Of a stretch of 64,000 bases of DNA, positions 42,606-51,598 are shown in pieces. Source of the DNA: JBPYFK01 sp051984675. Lineage in GTDB: Bacteria > Actinomycetota > Actinomycetes > Mycobacteriales > Pseudonocardiaceae. Below the pieces are notes generated by a model. That model did no database searches and was not told the DNA's origin. It saw only the letters and a program-made list of their open reading frames with translations. Both the position numbers and the translations under genes were made by a program. The stretch covers positions 23,361 through 87,360 of the forward strand of contig JBPYFK010000163.1 in assembly GCA_051984675.1 (NCBI GenBank). Direction: 5' to 3'. Position 1 is the first letter of the stretch; each line of letters starts with the position of its first letter.

Positions 42606-43565
42606 TCAGCCGCGGCGCAGCACCCACGTCCGCACCAGACCGGCCGTGACCACGGCCAGCAGGATCGCCGCGACCAGCACCGGCAGCGCGACACGGTCGG
42701 TGCTGATCGTGGGCACCGACATCGCCTTGCCGGCGGCGCGCAGGTCCTCCTCGGACTGCTGCTGCGGCCGGGCGCCCGGTGTGCCGTTCGGATGCGCGGG
42801 CCGGGCCTGCCCGGGAAGCGCTTCGAACGCGGGCATCGGCCACGCCTGAACCGGCGCCGGTGCCACCTGGACCGGGTCCTGGATCGACAGCGGCAGGAGC
42901 GCGGGCAGTTCGGCGTCCTGCTCGTCGACCGCCGGCACCGGATCGGTCTCGGGTGGCGCGGCCGGTTGGTCCTGGCCGGCGGACTGTGAGGGCGGATCGC
43001 TCTGCTTCGGCGGCGGCTGGTTGTTGCTCGGCGGGTCGCTGGGCTGCGGCGCGGGGGAGGGTGCCGGCGCCGGAATCGGGATCGGCAGCGCCTTGAGCAG
43101 GTTGACGGTCACCGAGGTGCCCAGCTTCACCAGGCCCTCGAAGGTCTGCGTGATCGGGCCGACCTTGTCGGGGGGAAGACCCACTTGGGAGATGCGGGGT
43201 CCGACGGCGTCCGCGATGGTGCTGCCGGAGTAGAAGGTCGAACCGTCGCCCGCCGTGCCCAGCATGATCGGTGCCTGCTGCTCGAACCGCTGCTTCGCCT
43301 GCGAAGCGGCGGTGAAGTTCGCCGGCATGTCCAGCAACACGGCGGTGTAGAGCTGGTCGGCCATGGCTTTCGGGGACATCTCGACCGGTTGCCCGGGCGA
43401 GGCCGAGACGACCGCCAGCGGGCTGCTCGCGATCACCGGGTCGTCGGCACCCGCGAGTCCGGCGCCGAACAGGGTGCCCCCGACCCCGGTCGCGGTCACG
43501 AGCAGGCTGACCGCCGACAGGCGGGCCACACGGCCGGTCCGCATGAGCGGATTGGGCTTGCTCAT
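42606..43565 (-). CDS. Exported, membrane-anchored Pro-rich protein
   Basis: 319 aa from ATG 43565. Signal peptide (about 1-40, ending A-G-L-A-G-A-D-D), an Ala-rich globular part, a ~120-residue Pro/Gln/Ser-rich spacer and a C-terminal helix (V-L-V-A-A-I-L-L-A-V-V) followed by R-T-W-V-L-R-R-G. This architecture spans the envelope with a tail anchor. It lies upstream of rpsF in the same direction with a 183-bp gap, in the position where mycobacteria place cell-wall genes. Function unknown. Confidence 0.72.
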   Translation of the reverse strand: MSKPNPLMRTGRVARLSAVSLLVTATGVGGTLFGAGLAGADDPVIASSPLAVVSASPGQPVEMSPKAMADQLYTAVLLDMPANFTAASQAKQRFEQQAPIMLGTAGDGSTFYSGSTIADAVGPRISQVGLPPDKVGPITQTFEGLVKLGTSVTVNLLKALPIPIPAPAPSPAPQPSDPPSNNQPPPKQSDPPSQSAGQDQPAAPPETDPVPAVDEQDAELPALLPLSIQDPVQVAPAPVQAWPMPAFEALPGQARPAHPNGTPGARPQQQSEEDLRAAGKAMSVPTISTDRVALPVLVAAILLAVVTAGLVRTWVLRRG

Positions 43566-43755
43566 CCTCACACCTCGCCCGTCGAACGCCAGTTGCAGCC
43601 TGCCTAGGGTCTCAAGGATTCGAGAAGAAGAAAACCTCTAAAGGGGACAACTGTCACAGCTTATGACTCGCGTCGTCATTGTTGGTCATCGTGTGCGTAC
43701 AGCATGTGTCCGGTATTCGGGCAGCACCGGGGGACTTGGGTCGGCAAGCTACCGA

Positions 43756-43761
43756 TAAGCT
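43756..43761 (+). promoter_or_regulatory. Predicted -10 of a leaderless promoter (nfo)
   Basis: TAAGCT (TANNNT) ends 6 nt before ATG 43768. No ribosome-binding site. Confidence 0.45.
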
Positions 43762-43767
43762 CGCGAC

Positions 43768-44547
43768 ATGCGCATCGGTGCCCACGTGCGTGATGCCGAC
43801 CCGGTGACCGCGGCGGCGGAACGCGATGCGGAAGTGGTCCAGTTCTTCCTTTCCGACCCGCAGGGTTGGAAGGCCCCCGCCGAGCACCCGCAGAGCCGTG
43901 AGTTGCGCGAATCCGATCTGACCGTGTTCATCCACTCGCCCTACGTGATCAACGTGGCCTCGATGAACAACCGGATTCGCATCCCTTCCCGGAAGTCGGT
44001 GATCCAGCAGGCCAAGGCCGCCGCCGAGGTCGGCGCGTCCGGCCTGGTCGTGCACGGCGGGCACGTCACCAAGAACGACGACCCCGACGAGGGCATCGCG
44101 AACTGGCGCAAGCTGTTCGAGCGCCAGGCGGACGAGGGGGGCTTCGACGTCCCGCTGCTGATCGAGAACACCGCCGGTGGCGCCAACGCGATGGCACGCA
44201 CGTTCGACATGCTTGGCCGGCTGTGGGACGCGGTGGGCGAGTTCGGCCCCGGATTCTGCCTGGACACCTGCCATGCCCATGCGGCCGGCGAGGACCTGCT
44301 GGACATTGTGGACCGGGTCAGGGGTATCACCGGGCGGATTGACCTGGTGCACCTCAACGACTCCAGAGACACGTTCGGGTCGTCCCGCGACCGGCACGCC
44401 AACATCGGTGCCGGCAAGATCGACCCGGAACTGCTGGTCGCGGCGTGCACCAACGCCCAGGCACCGGTGGTGGTGGAAACACCCGCGGAAGGGCAGGCCG
44501 ACGACATCGCTTTCCTGCGCGACCGGATCGGTTCGGCGAACGGCTGA
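43768..44547 (+). CDS. nfo: Endonuclease IV (AP endonuclease, deoxyribonuclease IV)
   Basis: 259 aa. Zinc-site motifs of the Nfo family in order: F-I-H-S-P-Y-V-I-N, V-V-H-G-G-H-V, L-I-E-N-T-A-G-G, C-L-D-T-C-H-A-H-A-A-G, H-L-N-D-S and D-R-H-A-N-I-G-A-G. It cleaves DNA at abasic sites and removes 3'-blocking groups in base excision repair. It is somewhat shorter than E. coli Nfo, as in other actinobacteria. The next gene begins directly downstream, without a canonical start codon. Confidence 0.93.
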   Translation: MRIGAHVRDADPVTAAAERDAEVVQFFLSDPQGWKAPAEHPQSRELRESDLTVFIHSPYVINVASMNNRIRIPSRKSVIQQAKAAAEVGASGLVVHGGHVTKNDDPDEGIANWRKLFERQADEGGFDVPLLIENTAGGANAMARTFDMLGRLWDAVGEFGPGFCLDTCHAHAAGEDLLDIVDRVRGITGRIDLVHLNDSRDTFGSSRDRHANIGAGKIDPELLVAACTNAQAPVVVETPAEGQADDIAFLRDRIGSANG

Positions 44548-44564
44548 GCCAGGAGGGGTTCGCG

Positions 44565-45977
44565 ATCGGAATCACGCGGAGTGAGGGCTCCGGGCTGACC
44601 GGCCAGGGGCTGGACGCCAGGTCGGTACTGGAGCCGGCTCGACGGCTCGCACTCTCGGCGATAACCCTGTTATGCCTGCTCACAGCCCTGACGCTGCTCC
44701 TCGGGTACGCCAACAAGGAGCGCTGCGCCGGCCCGGTGTTCGACCACCAGGGCCGCTCGGAACCGAGCTACCAGGAGCGCTCCTACCGGGACGCCTGCTA
44801 CTCCGACATCCAGTACCTCTGGCTCGGGCGGGACATCAACAAGCACGTCTTCCCGTACGTGCACGGCGGGATCACCCCGGGCGGCTCGCTGTACGGCGGG
44901 TCGGTCGAGTACCCGGTGCTGACCGGGGTCCTGATGTGGGCCGGCGCGTTCTTCGTGCACACCGACGCCGGTTTCCTGCTCGCCTCCGCGTTGTTGCTGG
45001 CGCCGTTCGGGCTGGCGACGGCCTGGTGGCTGGGGCGGCTGAGCGGCTGGCGGGCGTTGCTGTGGGCGTTGAGTCCCCCGCTGGTGCTGTACGCGTTCCA
45101 CAACTGGGACCTGCCCGCGGTGGCATGTTCAGTTGCGGCGGTGTTCGCAGTGCACCGCTGGACACCGAACCGCGTTCCGCTCCGGCGACGGGCCGTCGTG
45201 GCCGCTGTCCTGCTCGGCCTTGGGTTCGCGTTCAAGATCTATCCGGGGCTTTTCGTGCTCCCGCTGGCGCTGTACGTGCTGACCGGCGGGGAGAACGGCG
45301 CTGAGCGGTCCGCGGCCAGGCGGTGGGACATTCCAGGTGCGGCTCGGGTGGTGGGTGCCGCGCTCGGAACCGTTGTCCTGGTGAACCTGCCGTTCGCGGT
45401 GGCCGGATACGGCGGGTGGCGGGCGTCGTTCACGTACCAGAGCATGCGTTCGGTTGACGTGAGCACGAACTCGATCTGGTACTGGGGATTCCGGCCGTCC
45501 AGCGATTCCCGGGGTTTCCAGGACGCGATCAACGTCGTGTCGCCGCTGCTGATGCTGGCGGCGTTCGCGCTGGCCTGCGGCATCGGTTGGTGGCGCTACA
45601 GGCGCGGTGGTGACGTGCTACCCGCGGGAACCTTCCCGTGGGTTCAGGTGTCCGCCGCGATGCTGTGCGGCTTCCTGTTGCTGCACAAGGTGCATTCACC
45701 GCAGTACACGTTGTGGTTGGTGCCGTTTTTCGTGCTTGTGCGGGTTCGTTGGGGCTGGCTGGTGGCGTACCTGCTGGCCGACGCTGCAATGGGGATCGGC
45801 ATCTTCCGCTGGATGTTCCTGATCAGCAACGGCCAATCCAGCAACATCTACCAGAGCTTCACCACGCAGGCGGTCGTGATCGGCGTGTGGGGCAGGGCAG
45901 CACTGCTGGTGGGGCTGTTCATCGCCTTCCTGGCCGCCCGTTCGACGGTGAACAACACGCGGGGCACCCTCGTGTGA
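44565..45977 (+). CDS. GT87-family polyprenyl-phosphate-dependent glycosyltransferase (1)
   Basis: About 470 aa with ~10-12 hydrophobic segments and the GT87 (DUF2029) landmarks: a D-I-Q-Y-L-W-L acidic extracytoplasmic loop after TM1, V-E-Y-P-V-L-T-G, F-K-I-Y-P-G-L-F and K-V-H-S-P-Q-Y-T-L-W. These enzymes transfer mannose or related sugars from polyprenyl phosphate to envelope glycolipids. Start: AGGAGGGG (44551-44558) stands 6 nt before an in-frame ATC at 44565; no ATG/GTG/TTG is in a reasonable position, and the only one, GTG 44445, lies ~100 bp inside nfo. The start is therefore uncertain. Confidence 0.85.
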   Translation: MGITRSEGSGLTGQGLDARSVLEPARRLALSAITLLCLLTALTLLLGYANKERCAGPVFDHQGRSEPSYQERSYRDACYSDIQYLWLGRDINKHVFPYVHGGITPGGSLYGGSVEYPVLTGVLMWAGAFFVHTDAGFLLASALLLAPFGLATAWWLGRLSGWRALLWALSPPLVLYAFHNWDLPAVACSVAAVFAVHRWTPNRVPLRRRAVVAAVLLGLGFAFKIYPGLFVLPLALYVLTGGENGAERSAARRWDIPGAARVVGAALGTVVLVNLPFAVAGYGGWRASFTYQSMRSVDVSTNSIWYWGFRPSSDSRGFQDAINVVSPLLMLAAFALACGIGWWRYRRGGDVLPAGTFPWVQVSAAMLCGFLLLHKVHSPQYTLWLVPFFVLVRVRWGWLVAYLLADAAMGIGIFRWMFLISNGQSSNIYQSFTTQAVVIGVWGRAALLVGLFIAFLAARSTVNNTRGTLV

Positions 45978-45992
45978 CGGAGGTGCCCCGCG
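45958..45992. terminator. Terminator overlapping the GT87 stop
   Basis: Perfect 11-bp stem (45958-45968 with 45982-45992), 13-nt loop. The left arm lies within the last codons of the GT87 gene. It separates it from the convergent gene at 46028. Confidence 0.7.
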
Positions 45993-46027
45993 CTTGGGTG
46001 TCAGCCGGTATGTCCCGGATGACCGGG

Positions 46028-46516
46028 TCAGCAGTGGACTTGCAGCGTGCGCTCGGCGACGGCGGCTTTCCCGGAGGACACCACGAGCCGCACGTCCTTG
46101 CCGTTGGGCAGGTTGACCGACTGGTGCACGTGCCCGCGTGCGGCGACCGAGCCGCTGCCCTTCTGCTGGCCGTTGACCGTGATCGTGTAGGGCACGGTCA
46201 ACATGCTCGGTCCGCCCTCAATGTCCACGTCCACGGTGGGGACGTGCTTCAGATCGGGGCCGTAGTCCTGGGCGACCCACGGGGCGATCGAGGCCAAACC
46301 CGACAGGTCCGCGCATTGGACCTGCCCGATGCGGGCGATCAGCGGTCTCGGTGAGCCGCTGGCGTCGTCCTGCCGAGGCGCGCCGGCGAGCCCGGCGGCC
46401 GTAGTGCAGGCCACCGCGCCCAGGGTCGAAAGGACGATCAGGGGCAGGGCTCGATGGGGCAGGGCTCGATGGGGCAGGGTCCGATGCGACACGGTCCCTC
46501 GGCGACGCGATCCCAT
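46028..46516 (-). CDS. Exported protein with pentapeptide-repeat N-terminus
   Basis: 162 aa from ATG 46516, with GGAGG 4 nt upstream. The basic start (M-G-S-R-R-R) is followed by H-R-A-L-P repeats and a hydrophobic helix ending V-A-C, a weak lipobox. The exported part has two cysteines (one terminal, V-H-C) and a beta-rich pattern (V-P-Y-T-I-T-V-N-G). Possibly a lipoprotein. No family recognised. It shares the minus strand with the upstream GT87 gene (35-bp gap). Confidence 0.68.
   Translation of the reverse strand: MGSRRRGTVSHRTLPHRALPHRALPLIVLSTLGAVACTTAAGLAGAPRQDDASGSPRPLIARIGQVQCADLSGLASIAPWVAQDYGPDLKHVPTVDVDIEGGPSMLTVPYTITVNGQQKGSGSVAARGHVHQSVNLPNGKDVRLVVSSGKAAVAERTLQVHC
46432..46491. 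repeat. 15-bp minisatellite in the 5' region of the exported-protein gene
   Basis: Units 46447-46461 and 46462-46476 are identical; 46432-46446 and 46477-46491 are diverged copies. On the minus strand they encode H-R-A-L-P pentapeptides. Confidence 0.85.
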
Positions 46517-46551
46517 GGTTCCTCCAGGCAGCGACCTTGACGGCCTAGAAC

Positions 46552-48165
46552 CTAGAACCGTCCGGACACCGCCGCCCTCCGAGCGCGTTGATCTCTGCCC
46601 CATCGAGCGAGCCCTGGTACTACGAACCGGTCACGGGCGCCGTCGAGGAAGCCGCCGCACGGATCGTCGACGATCACCGGTCCGATGTCGCTGGGAGCCG
46701 CGAGGGCCGTGCGCACCTTGTCCACTTCCGGGCGCAGGATCTCGTACACGATCACCGCGCAGACCACGGCGACCATCGCGTCCCGCAGCACCACCGCGGC
46801 CAGGAACCAGCCCTCTGGCAGGCCCTTGTTGCTCGTCCCCAGGTAGTAGTACATGCGGGGTGCCCACAGCACAGCGTCCACGGTCATCCATGCCAGCAGC
46901 AACCGCCAGCGCGGTAGCGCGAGCACGGCCAGCGGCACCAGCCACAGCGAGTACTGCGGACTCCACACCTTGTTCGTCAGCAGGAACGCTGCCACGACGA
47001 GGAACCCGAGTTGCGCGAGCCGGGGCCTGGTGGGGGCGGCCAACCCGAGCCAGCCGATCGCCAAGCACGCGACCAGGAACAGCCCGAGACTCACCGCGTC
47101 GAGCACCACCGGCGTCTGACCGGTCGCCAGGTGGCCGTCGAAGCCGGGCCAGCCGGTGAAGTACGACAGCGCGTTGTACAGCGAATCCGGGTCCGCGGGT
47201 CGCTGGGTGTTCAGCCGGAAGAACTCGCCCCAGCCGGTGGGATAGAGCAGCAGGATGGGCAGGTTGGCCGCCAGCCAGGTCCCCGCGGCGACGGCTACCG
47301 TGCGCATTCCCTCCTTGACCCGGCCAGCCCGAGCGCACAACACGACAAGGGGCCCCAGCAGGAAAAGCGGGTAGAGCTTCGCCGCGCCACCGAGTCCCAG
47401 CAGCGCACCGGCCCAGGTTGGCCGTCTTCGCGCCCACATGAGTACCCCGGCGGTGGCGAACGCGGTGGCGAGCGCGTCGAAGTTGGTGAACACGTGCAGC
47501 GCCACGAGCGGGGAGAGGGCCGCGAGCGACGCATCCCACACCCGTCTGCGGCACAGCAGCGTCAGCGCCCACACCGTCGCCATCCAGGCGCCGGTCAGCC
47601 AGAACGCGCTGATGTTGAAGTACACGGCCGCCGCGACACCGCCGGGCAACACGCCCTTGGCGGCCAACGCGAGCCAACCGTCCGCGAACTTCGCGTTCAC
47701 CCACTGGAACAGCCCGGTCACCACCGGGTACTCCATGTACCGCACGTGTTGCTGGGGCGTACCGGCGTTCTCCAGCCACGGGGTCTTGTACGGGAACGCC
47801 GCGGGTGGTGCGAGGTCGCCCATGCCGAAGCGGGGAACGATGTCGGTGTAACACATCGCCAGGTACTGACGGTTGTTGCTCCAGTCCAGCTGCGGACCGT
47901 GCGTCGTCTCGTGACTTTGCAGGCAGGGCGCCTTGAACAGCCAACCGGCGGCGAGCGTGATCGCCACCAGTAGCAGCACCACCCTCAGCGGGGTCCAGAA
48001 CCACTGCCTGCCGACCTGCGCGTGCAGGCCCAGGCGCCCACCGAACGGGCGGCTGGCGCTCTGCGCGAGCGGTTCGGTCCAGGTCGGAGCGATCCGCTCC
48101 GCCGGACCGAGCGATCGACTGTCCACTAGGGACTGACGCGGCGCGGGCTCGGGGGAGGTGGACAC
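46552..48165 (-). CDS. GT87-family glycosyltransferase (2), Rv0051-like
   Basis: 537 aa, ~12 hydrophobic segments. GT87 landmarks: a C-Y-T-D-I-V acidic loop, M-E-Y-P-V-V-T-G, A-A-K-L-Y-P-L-F and K-V-W-S-P-Q-Y-S-L-W. The cytoplasmic N-terminus is Pro/Ser-rich. Directly downstream of ponA on the same strand, matching the M. tuberculosis order ponA1-Rv0051. It probably adds a polyprenyl-phosphate sugar to a cell-envelope glycan. Confidence 0.88.
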   Translation of the reverse strand: MSTSPEPAPRQSLVDSRSLGPAERIAPTWTEPLAQSASRPFGGRLGLHAQVGRQWFWTPLRVVLLLVAITLAAGWLFKAPCLQSHETTHGPQLDWSNNRQYLAMCYTDIVPRFGMGDLAPPAAFPYKTPWLENAGTPQQHVRYMEYPVVTGLFQWVNAKFADGWLALAAKGVLPGGVAAAVYFNISAFWLTGAWMATVWALTLLCRRRVWDASLAALSPLVALHVFTNFDALATAFATAGVLMWARRRPTWAGALLGLGGAAKLYPLFLLGPLVVLCARAGRVKEGMRTVAVAAGTWLAANLPILLLYPTGWGEFFRLNTQRPADPDSLYNALSYFTGWPGFDGHLATGQTPVVLDAVSLGLFLVACLAIGWLGLAAPTRPRLAQLGFLVVAAFLLTNKVWSPQYSLWLVPLAVLALPRWRLLLAWMTVDAVLWAPRMYYYLGTSNKGLPEGWFLAAVVLRDAMVAVVCAVIVYEILRPEVDKVRTALAAPSDIGPVIVDDPCGGFLDGARDRFVVPGLARWGRDQRARRAAVSGRF

Positions 48166-48191
48166 GCCCGGATGCTACCGGCCCGACCTGC

Positions 48192-48225
48192 GGGTGCCCC
48201 GGCCGCACCAGCGACCGGGGCACCC
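48192..48225 (-). terminator. Terminator after ponA
   Basis: Perfect 11-bp stem (48192-48202 with 48215-48225), 12-nt loop, 25 nt after the ponA stop and just before the GT87 gene. Confidence 0.7.
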
Positions 48226-48249
48226 ACGCGATATTCAGGTGTCGGGCGA

Positions 48250-51200
48250 TCAGCCTCCGCTACACCCGAACAGGCCGCAGCGTTGCGTGGGCTGGTTTCC
48301 GCCCGTCGCGGTCGGACCCCACAGCCCGCCACCGGTGGGCTTCGAGCTGGACGTTTCGCTGGTCTCGCTCGGCGACTCGGTCGTCGACGGCGGCTGCGAA
48401 CTGCTCGGCGGTTCCGAACTGCTCGGCGGTTCCGACGAGGTCGGCGGCGGAGGCGGCACGTACATCCCGATCGGCTTCGCCTTCGGGAAGGGAATGATCG
48501 GCTGCCCCTTCAGGTAGGTGTTCATGAACGTCTGCCAAATGCGACCGGGCTCCATCGAGCCGTAGATCGCCGCGCCGGACGCTTCCACGATCGGCAGGAC
48601 CGGATGCTGCGCATCGCCGGCGCTCAGGGACACGGCCGTGACGATCTGTGGCGTGTACCCGACCATCCAGGCCTGCGCGTTCAGTGTGGTGTTGTTCCAC
48701 TGCTGGGTACCAGTCTTCGCCGCGACCGGCCGGTTGTCGAACAGGCTCAACGGCGGGTGACCGGACTTCGCGGCCACGTCGAGCATCGACTCCGTGACGT
48801 TGGCCGCCAGGTTCTGGTTGCGCTCCGCGTCGTTCGGGTCGAACGCCGGCACGGCGCGCGGAACCGACCAGTCCCGGACCACGTCACCGCTGTTGTCGAT
48901 GAGCTTCGAGACGAACTTCGGCGGGTTGCGCATGCCGTTGTTGGCGAACGTCGCGTAGGCCCCCGCCATGTCCGTCGTCCGCACCGGGTACGCGCCCAGC
49001 GCAAGACCGGCGTCGATCGTGCCGTCGGCGTTCTGCAGGGTCGGCTGGCCGTTGTAGGTGCGCGGGATACCGGCCTGATACGCGGCCTCGCGAACCTTCG
49101 GCTCTTGGAACTGCAGACCCATGTCCACGAACACCGTGTTGACCGACTTGGTCATCGCCTCGCGGACCGTGCAGTGCAGCGGATCATCACAGTGCACGCC
49201 CGGGTTGTTCGAGAACACCGTCCCCGCGAGCGTCCGCGGGGAGGACCCGTCGTAGTACTCACCCAGACCGCGGTTCTGCTCCAGCCCGGCGAGCGCCACG
49301 AACGGCTTGAACGACGAGCCCGGCGGCTGCGGTGCGGCCGCGTAGTCAAAGCCGCCCGCCTTGTCGCCACCGCCGAAGTACGCGCGCACGCCGCCGCTCT
49401 TGGGATCGACGGACACCATCGCCGGGTGCAGATTCTCCGGCTGCCCGGTCATGATCTTGGCCACCGTGTCCTCGGCGGCCTTCTGCGCACGCGGGTCGAT
49501 GTTGGAGACGATCGTGAAGCCGTGCTGCTGCAGCGTCTGCTGGTCGAAGCCCTCGCGGTCCAGCTCGGCCAGCACCTGCTCGCGGATGTGTAACTGCGAC
49601 CCGGTCACCTGCGGGCCACGCCACGCGGCGCGGTCCAGCGTTACCGGCATCCGCATCTGTGCCCGGTCCTCCGGCGTGATGAAGTGGTAGTTCCTCATCT
49701 GGTCCGACACGTAGGTCCAGCGCCGCTGGGACTGCTCCGGGTCGATCCGCGGGTCGTTGTCGGTCGGGCGCTGCACCATGCCGCCCAGCACCGCCGCCTC
49801 GCTGGGGTTGAGGTCCTTCGGGTCCTTGCCGAAGTAGGCGTGTGAGGCAGCGAAGATGCCATAGGCGCCCCGGCCGTAGTAGGCGGTGTTCAGATACGCC
49901 TTGAGGATCTCGTCCTTGGGCTGCTCGTTGCTCATCTTGAACGCCAGCACGACCTCTTTGAACTTCCGGGTGAGGGTGTGCTGGTCGTTGCCCGTGGACA
50001 GCTTGATGTACTGCTGGGTCAGCGTGGAACCACCGCCGCCCCCGCCGCCGATCTGGGACAGTGCGGCGCGCAGGATGCCCTGCACGTCGAAGCCGGGGTT
50101 CTGGTAGAAGGTCGCGTCCTCGGCCGACAGCGTGGCGTCCCGCATCGGTTTCGAGACGTCGTTGAGGCTCTGGATCATGGTCCGGTTACCGGACTCCGGC
50201 ACGATCCGGGTCAGCTCCGAGTTGTCCGCGTACTTGATGTCGATCGTCTGGGCGGTCTGCGCGGCAATCTGCTCGGGACTTTCGACGTCCCAGATCAGGT
50301 AGCCGATACCGAAGGCGACCATCGGTCCGATGAACATCAGTGCGACGGCGACGTAGCAGCTCCTGCGTACCCGGCGCCAGATCTTGCGCCGGTGGGCCAG
50401 CGGGTCCAGCTCGTCGTCCTCGGCGTCGAACGAGGCGAACTGCTCCGCGCTGCCGAAGTTGTCGTCGCGGTCGCCGGTCAGGCGCGTCTCGTCCTCGAAT
50501 GGGTCCTGATTCGCGTCCCCGTAGGGGTCTTCCTCGAAACCGCTGTAGTAGTTGTAGCCACCCTGCGTGGCCTCGTGGGTCAGCAGCTGGGGCTCACGCC
50601 CAGCGCCACCAGCGCCGCTGGCCGCCGCACCGACGGCGGCACCAGCGGCTGCGCCGGCTGCGGCACCGGCGGCCGCGCCGGCGGCCGGGCCGCCGGTCGC
50701 GGGCGGGAGGTTGTCGGTCGGACGGTCCGGCGACTGCGACGGCCGTCCCGGAGGAGCGCCCTGGGGCGCCTGGGCAGCCCCAGGACGGCCCGGTGCCTGC
50801 GGGGGCTGGCCAGGCGCCGGCGAGTAGGCGGTCGGTGGGTCCAGCCGGCGACGCCCGCCGTCGCCCGCCCCCGCCGTCGTGGCGGCGTCCTCGTCGTCGA
50901 ACGACGGCGTCCACGCGCCAGTCTGCTCCAGCTCACCTTCCGCGCCGGGACGCCGCGGACCCCCTGGTCCGCCCGGTCCTTTCCAGCCGCGGCGCGTGGT
51001 GGCCTGACCGGTCTCCCCACCCGGCCACGCGGTGGCCGGCGGGTCGTTCGCGGGCCACCCGGGGCCGTTGCCCGGCCCCTGCTGACCCGGACCGCGTGGT
51101 GGCTGCCCGCTGGGCCGTTGGGGAGCCTGGCCGGGAGGACGGCCGGGTTGATCCTCGCCCGGCCACATCGGCGCCCCGCCGAACTGGTCCGTTTCGGACG

Positions 51201-51504
51201 GTCCAGGTGGCGGCGCGCCCTGCGGCGGTCGTCCCCCCTGCGGGGGACGACCGGCGGGCGGTGGTGGGGGCGGATTCTGCGGCTGTGGTGGGTTCTGTTG
51301 CTGTGGTGGGTTCTGTTGCTGGGGCGGCCAACCCTGCGAACCCTGGGAGGGGCCGCGGGACCGCCGGTCGCCGTAACCGGGCTGGGGTTGTCCGTTTCCG
51401 GGCGTTACGGCACGTTCGCCGGGCCGACCGGCCGGATCTCGGGGTGGCTGCGGCGGCTGGGCATGCCGGCCGCCGCGTGGCCGGTCGTCACGCTCGTCAT
51501 TCAC
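48250..51504 (-). CDS. ponA: Bifunctional class A penicillin-binding protein
   Basis: 1084 aa from GTG 51504 (GGAGG 7 nt upstream). Residues 1-380 are a cytoplasmic Pro/Gln/Gly-rich, low-complexity region with poly-Ala/Gly repeats, much longer than in most PBP1 proteins. One membrane helix lies at about 382-405. The GT51 glycosyltransferase follows with E-D-A-T-F-Y-Q-N-P-G (catalytic Glu ~461; the usual His of this motif is Asn) and S-T-L-T-Q-Q-Y. The transpeptidase has S-S-F-K (Ser ~730), S-V-N and K-T-G-T (~930). The C-terminus is Ser/Pro/Glu repeats. It polymerises and cross-links peptidoglycan; position matches mycobacterial ponA1. Confidence 0.95.
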   Translation of the reverse strand: MNDERDDRPRGGRHAQPPQPPRDPAGRPGERAVTPGNGQPQPGYGDRRSRGPSQGSQGWPPQQQNPPQQQNPPQPQNPPPPPPAGRPPQGGRPPQGAPPPGPSETDQFGGAPMWPGEDQPGRPPGQAPQRPSGQPPRGPGQQGPGNGPGWPANDPPATAWPGGETGQATTRRGWKGPGGPGGPRRPGAEGELEQTGAWTPSFDDEDAATTAGAGDGGRRRLDPPTAYSPAPGQPPQAPGRPGAAQAPQGAPPGRPSQSPDRPTDNLPPATGGPAAGAAAGAAAGAAAGAAVGAAASGAGGAGREPQLLTHEATQGGYNYYSGFEEDPYGDANQDPFEDETRLTGDRDDNFGSAEQFASFDAEDDELDPLAHRRKIWRRVRRSCYVAVALMFIGPMVAFGIGYLIWDVESPEQIAAQTAQTIDIKYADNSELTRIVPESGNRTMIQSLNDVSKPMRDATLSAEDATFYQNPGFDVQGILRAALSQIGGGGGGGSTLTQQYIKLSTGNDQHTLTRKFKEVVLAFKMSNEQPKDEILKAYLNTAYYGRGAYGIFAASHAYFGKDPKDLNPSEAAVLGGMVQRPTDNDPRIDPEQSQRRWTYVSDQMRNYHFITPEDRAQMRMPVTLDRAAWRGPQVTGSQLHIREQVLAELDREGFDQQTLQQHGFTIVSNIDPRAQKAAEDTVAKIMTGQPENLHPAMVSVDPKSGGVRAYFGGGDKAGGFDYAAAPQPPGSSFKPFVALAGLEQNRGLGEYYDGSSPRTLAGTVFSNNPGVHCDDPLHCTVREAMTKSVNTVFVDMGLQFQEPKVREAAYQAGIPRTYNGQPTLQNADGTIDAGLALGAYPVRTTDMAGAYATFANNGMRNPPKFVSKLIDNSGDVVRDWSVPRAVPAFDPNDAERNQNLAANVTESMLDVAAKSGHPPLSLFDNRPVAAKTGTQQWNNTTLNAQAWMVGYTPQIVTAVSLSAGDAQHPVLPIVEASGAAIYGSMEPGRIWQTFMNTYLKGQPIIPFPKAKPIGMYVPPPPPTSSEPPSSSEPPSSSQPPSTTESPSETSETSSSKPTGGGLWGPTATGGNQPTQRCGLFGCSGG
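48398..48433. repeat. 18-bp repeat encoding S/E/P hexapeptides at the ponA 3' end
   Basis: Two identical 18-bp units (48398-48415, 48416-48433) with degenerate copies on both sides encode G-S-E-P-P-S-type repeats in the extracellular tail. Confidence 0.75.
51272..51325. repeat. 18-bp repeat encoding Q-Q-Q-N-P-P hexapeptides at the ponA 5' end
   Basis: Three 18-bp units: 51272-51289, 51290-51307, 51308-51325, with a few mismatches, within the cytoplasmic Gln/Pro-rich region. Confidence 0.75.
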
Positions 51505-51598
51505 GAGTTGGCCTCCAGGACAGGCGTCGGGGAACGCCATGCGGTCCGCTTACGTCGTCCAGCCGCCCACCGGGGTCGCGGGCGGGGAATCAACGTGC

